A stretch of 64,000 bases of DNA, from assembly GCA_021442155.1 (NCBI GenBank), contig CM038216.1, positions 85,966,945 through 86,030,944 of the forward strand, given 5' to 3'. A program made the position numbers and the translations under genes. The notes under the pieces were generated by a model. It worked only from the letters and a program-made list of their open reading frames with translations. It was not told where the DNA came from and made no database searches. Of the stretch, positions 59,936 through 64,000 are shown in pieces (the stretch's first letter is position 1; each line of letters starts with the position of its first letter). The stretch is from Cymbidium sinense (taxonomy: Eukaryota > Streptophyta > Magnoliopsida > Asparagales > Orchidaceae).

Positions 59936-61677
59936 TTAAAAATAAATGTGAATGCTCTTTTTGCAGTTTGCTTAAATCTTTAAGCAAAATCCAAGTTATG
60001 ACAGGTGGGATTAGTTACTAATGTGTAGGGTGCTAAGTCCAAATTATAAATACAATTGTATGATATTATATGTATATTTAGCTAACCTCTATTTTGTAGG
60101 TGTAGTTAGATTTTGTTTTCCACATAAATGTAATTGTTTCAATAGGAATTAGGATTAGTGCTATGAGGGATTAGGATGAGCAATGGCTAGAAGGCTTTAT
60201 CCTGGGGTGCTCTGTGATGCCTTTGATGCAAGCGCCATCCAAATCAAAGAAGGAACCAAATCAGAAATGGAGTTATGAAGAAAGAAGAAGACCATAGCAT
60301 TTAATACAATTATAATTATTCTTTTATATTCCAGGTTGTATAAGGGTTGATCTCGGCTACCCATCTTTTCTCTCTACGGGTTGTATGGCGGTACTCGATC
60401 ACACCAGCCTTTTATTCTCTTACAATAGTTTATATAATTATTTAATGTTATATTTACATTGTGCATTAGGACGACATGCTTTTCATAGTTTCTTAAATGA
60501 TTGATGATTTAATGTGTGGCTTGGATACAATTAGGCTCTGAGGATAAAAATAACTTTTCTACCCTACTAATCACTCATAACTAAATTTTAAACAACTCAA
60601 AACCTCATCATAAAGCCTAAGACATTAATAAGACAATTAAAAGATGTAGCAACCCTTTAGTTGTATAGTTGTATGTTTCACATCATACATGCATATTCTT
60701 TCTCTCTTGAACAAGAATGATCTCCATCCTTGCACGATAAAGGAATGCTTGACCTATGAGGGCATCCCTTGTGGTGGAGAACACCTTCTTCTAGCTAATT
60801 TGACCCATATCCTATTTCATTATCCATTTAGGCATAATAAATCCTAAAGCCTCTATCAAAATAATGTGTCTAAATTGAAATAAAATTTGAAAAGATTTTG
60901 CATCTGTAGATTAAGGGTCATATGCTTATACCACTCATGCTCTAGTCTCTTAGGGAGTGTGTTTAGGACTTTAGTCTCTTTCTAACTAAATAACTACCCT
61001 AGCTATCTTGCAATTCATAAGACCAGTCTACATGGTTTTAAAATTATAGGAGGAGTTAGCTAGCGGCCACTCTAGGCAGTTATAAGTCTAGAAGTCAGAC
61101 AATTTATTCTCCCTTGTGGAAGTAAACCCTTATGTCCACATGTTGCTTAGATTTAGGCCATGCTTTAGCTCATACTAAAGCTCCCTGTATTTAGGATCCG
61201 AGGTAGCTATTTCCTTCAGGATATGAGCATAAATCCTCACCTCTTAGGCATTCCCACAACCTTGTGTTGGTGGATTATAAGACTTAGTAATCTAATTAAA
61301 TTTGAACTCAAAATATATAAATCTCCTCAACTTCAAAATTATAAAGCCCAACCATAGGATGGGTGTAATGCTCACTAAGCTTAGTATCATTAGCATTTCT
61401 ACTTATTTCATTTAGATTCTAAAAATAAGTCTCCTCCTTGAACTTTCCTAATTGATCTTCCAAATACCACAAATCTTTTGATAGTCTAACTTTGAAATCT
61501 TTGGAGATGATAATTGTCTACTTTAATCGAGAGTATTCTTAGGAAATATCATATCCTAAGATGTAATTTACTATGAAGGCTTACCTCCATAGGAAATTAA
61601 GAACCTGGTTTAATCTAAACCCTACTTTATTCATCCATGTAAAGTAGGGGAAAATCTCAGGTACATTCGAAGACCCA
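59936..61677. other. Unassigned noncoding stretch
   Basis: No recognised gene. Between about 61500 and 61280 the minus strand reads with few stops (for example DLWYLEDQLGKFKEETYF and THPMVGLYNFEVEEIYIF), which hints at an old coding relic of unknown family, perhaps part of the element represented by fragment D just to the right. The remainder is AT-rich and stop-rich on both strands. Confidence 0.3.
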
Positions 61678-62040
61678 TCATGCCTTATGAGTCCTTATTA
61701 TGTGATTAGGACTATTGTAGGGTGATGCCTCTATCTTTCCAGATAGTACATCATACCTCAAATTTGTACCCGATTTCCTCAAAAAGCACCCCCATATGAT
61801 CTGTGTGGTGTCCCCTACCCCATACATCAAAAATAAACACCACAAGGCCCTCTCACCTTGTTCATTGAATCTTCTTAACATCATCCTTTCTTTTTGGAGT
61901 TTGGAGATGTCGATCCTCAAGTAGGCAAGGGTTCTTAGATTCATAATGTTGGTGATACACTTGGGTTAACGAATTCGGATAGCTGTATCAACATCCAATG
62001 TAATGTAAAGAGATGGTTGTTTAGTTCTAGGAGTAAGTCT
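61678..62040 (-). pseudogene. Retropepsin fragment, element D
   Basis: Right to left: VTFSDEDLLLE (62037-62005), a degraded stretch where the active-site loop should be, then TNIMNLRTLAYLRIDISKLQ (from about 61950) and RRFNEQGERAL to about 61848. This matches the protease region of A, B and C. After that the frame continues into unrelated text (to 61678) ending NHIIRTHKA-stop. The catalytic Asp-containing loop cannot be recognised. The fragment partly overlaps what relic C retains, so it is probably a separate copy. Confidence 0.7.
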
Positions 62041-62044
62041 TCAT

Positions 62045-64000
62045 CACTGAATGTAACTAAATAAAAACCTAAACCTAAATAATAAAAAAACATAAAAATA
62101 AATTAAAAGAAAAACCTAAACCTAAACTAAAAAATCTAAACCTAAAATAAAAAAAAAATAAACCTAAACCTACACTAAAATAAACTAAACTAAAATAAAT
62201 AAAACCTAAACCTAAACCTAAACTAAATAAAATAAAATAAACTAAAATAAACTTAAACTTAAACTAAAAAATAAAACCTAAAAATAAACCTAAAATTAAA
62301 ACTTAAAATAAAAAAATTAAAAAAAAATTTAAACTAAACCTAAAATAAAAAAATAAACCTAAATTTAAAACTAAAAATAAAACTAAACTAAAATAAACCT
62401 AAACCTAAGCTAAACTAAAAACTAAAATATAAACTAAGATAAACCTTAAATAAATAAATAAACTAAATTAAAATTAAATAATAAATAGAAATGATTAAAT
62501 ACCACTGCCACACATTTTAATAAAGATAAACAACCTGACCCTGAGGCCAAAACTGACCTCTCTGGTCCCTAGTCTGCCTGAACCTAGGCCCTGGGCTACC
62601 TCTGTAACCTGCAGGCTCCTAAACACCCCCTGGCCCTGAGCCCTGACCTGATCCTGATCTTACCAACCACAGGCCCTGAGTGACCTGGGCTTTCTGAGTG
62701 ACACCCTAAACACAGGCCTGGGTAAACCACAGGCTGAGGCCCTGGGCAAACCCTAACCCTACCTACCCAAACCCTGGGCCAAAAACTGACCACTGCTGAG
62801 CCCTACAAAGATCCCAGAAAACCTAAACTAAATAAGACCTAATCAAATATATAAATAAACCTGAGCAATAATAAAATAAAATCAGTAAAATAAAACCTAA
62901 ACCAAAAAATAAACCTAAAATAAACTTAAAAATAAATTAAAATAAAACTAAACCAAGCCAAAAATCTAAACCTAAAATAAAATAAAATTAAGAAAATAAA
63001 ACCTAAACCTAAACTAATAAATAAAACCTAAACCTACCTAAAATAAACTAAACATAAACCTAAACTAAAATAAAACCTAAAGTAAACTAAAATTAAAAAA
63101 CTAAACCTAAACCTAAAAAAATAAAATAAAATAAACTAAATCTAAAATAAAAAAATAAAACCTAAACCTAAAAAAATAAATAAAAATAAAACTCAACTAA
63201 AATAAACATAAACCTAAAAAAAATAAATTAAAATAAAACCTAAACTAAAATAAATAAACCTAAAATAAATAAACTAAATAAATAAACAAAAAAAATAAAC
63301 ATAAAAATAAAATAAACTAAAATAAAGAAAAAAAAATAAATCAAATAAGAAGAAATGCTAAATATGGATTTGTTCTCTATTAATAAAAAAAATAAACCCT
63401 ACTAAAAACTTGGACCCTAAACAACCTCATAACCTAAACCTACCACAAATCTCTAACCATGACCCCACCCTAAACCCTAAACCCTAAAGCCTAAGACCAA
63501 ATCTTAAATTAAACCTACCAAACCATAAACCCTAAACCCCACTCTAAAAAGCATAAACTAAACTAAATAAATACTTGAAATAAAATAAATGAAAATCTAA
63601 AATAAATAAATAAATAAAATACAATAAAAAACATAAACTAAACTTAAACCTAAAAAATTAAAAGAAAATAAAATAATAAATAAAATAAATAAAATAAAAT
63701 AAATAAAACTTAAAATAAACTAAAATAAAACCTAAATAAAATAAAACTAAACCTAAAATTAAATAAATTAAAACTAAATAAAATCTATACCTTAACAATA
63801 AACCTAAAATAAATAAAATAAAACCTAAACCCTAGTGAAAAAAAACCTACTCAACTAAAAAAAAAAACTAAAAATAAATAAACCTAAACTCTAAAATAAA
63901 CTAAAATAAAACCTAAACTAAAATAAATAAACTAATAAAAATAAAAATATAAATAAACCTAAAAAAAGGGAATAAAATAAAATAAAAATAAATGATCAAC
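62045..64000. repeat. Telomere-like/TAAA-rich satellite, right block
   Basis: Same AAATAAA/CCTAAACCTAAA texture as the other arrays, running to the window edge. A GC-rich patch at about 62525-62820 is full of CCCTGAG, CCCTGGG and CTGACC words. CCCTAAA words are sparse (63465-63490). A short GRP 3'-tail remnant is listed separately. No gene is visible. Confidence 0.8.
63338..63392 (+). pseudogene. GRP 3'-tail remnant
   Basis: The text AAATCAAATAAGAAGAAATG, then CTAAATATGGATTTGTTCTCTATTAAT and an A-run matches only the last 55 bp of the GRP 3' UTR seen at 14380-14424 and 19890-19937. An A-run followed by CCCTACT-like repeat matches the context of the full-length remnants. It is either a severely truncated retrocopy or a deletion product of one. 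Confidence 0.5.

Noticed and set aside
62596..62793. Minus-strand open frame of 65 codons in the GC-rich patch
   Set aside because: It is made of repeated CCCTGGG/CCCTGAG complements and may be a basecalling product.
1..64000. tRNA, rRNA or snRNA genes
   Set aside because: Reading the window, I saw no tRNA-like B box with a cloverleaf and no recognisable rRNA segment. A dedicated scan was not possible, so absence is not proven.

Overview
This is nuclear, repeat-only DNA from a land plant. The evidence is degenerate Arabidopsis-type telomere repeat (CCCTAAA), decayed Ty3/gypsy elements with a second RNase H domain (Tat-like), a plant-type LINE reverse-transcriptase fragment, and retrocopies of a plant glycine-rich RNA-binding protein (GRP7-like). 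The species cannot be named from the sequence. No intact cellular gene, rRNA, tRNA or CRISPR array was found.

Layout. (1) 1395-8182: Tat-like gag-pol relic A, plus strand, with a repeat-rich 3' region to 10962. (2) 10963-20265: telomere-like and TAAA-rich satellite carrying three 5'-truncated GRP retrocopies and one LINE fragment. (3) 20266-21900: AT-rich array of about 340-bp units. (4) 21900-23199: inverted copy of the element 3' region. (5) 23200-23299: exactly 100 N. (6) 23300-49992: the sequence of 3473-23199 again, as relic B (to 28146), its 3' region (to 30998), satellite with five GRP copies and two LINE fragments (to 47070), AT-rich array (to 48700) and inverted 3' region. (7) 49992-55810: remainder of relic C, minus strand, 3' region then integrase back to protease. 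(8) 55810-61677: AT-rich DNA with a 168-bp tandem repeat, a TATA-box region and short direct repeats. (9) 61678-62040: a minus-strand protease fragment D. (10) 62045-64000: more satellite, with a 3'-tail-only GRP remnant.

Main conclusions. The suffix of the sequence before the gap matches the prefix of the sequence after it, in the geometry of two unmerged overlapping contigs; much of the apparent duplication may be an assembly or haplotype artefact. The B copy is longer because it has one extra satellite higher-order repeat of about 6.2 kb, and a chimeric GRP copy at 40174 marks the probable unequal-exchange point. GRP copies are joined by their poly(A) tails to CCCTAAA repeat in the orientation expected if an mRNA had been reverse transcribed from a telomere 3' end. 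This is the most unusual biological signal here, but it is an inference.

Nothing in the window looks able to encode a working protein. A and B share identical lesions, including a lost protease aspartate, so they descend from one already-dead element.
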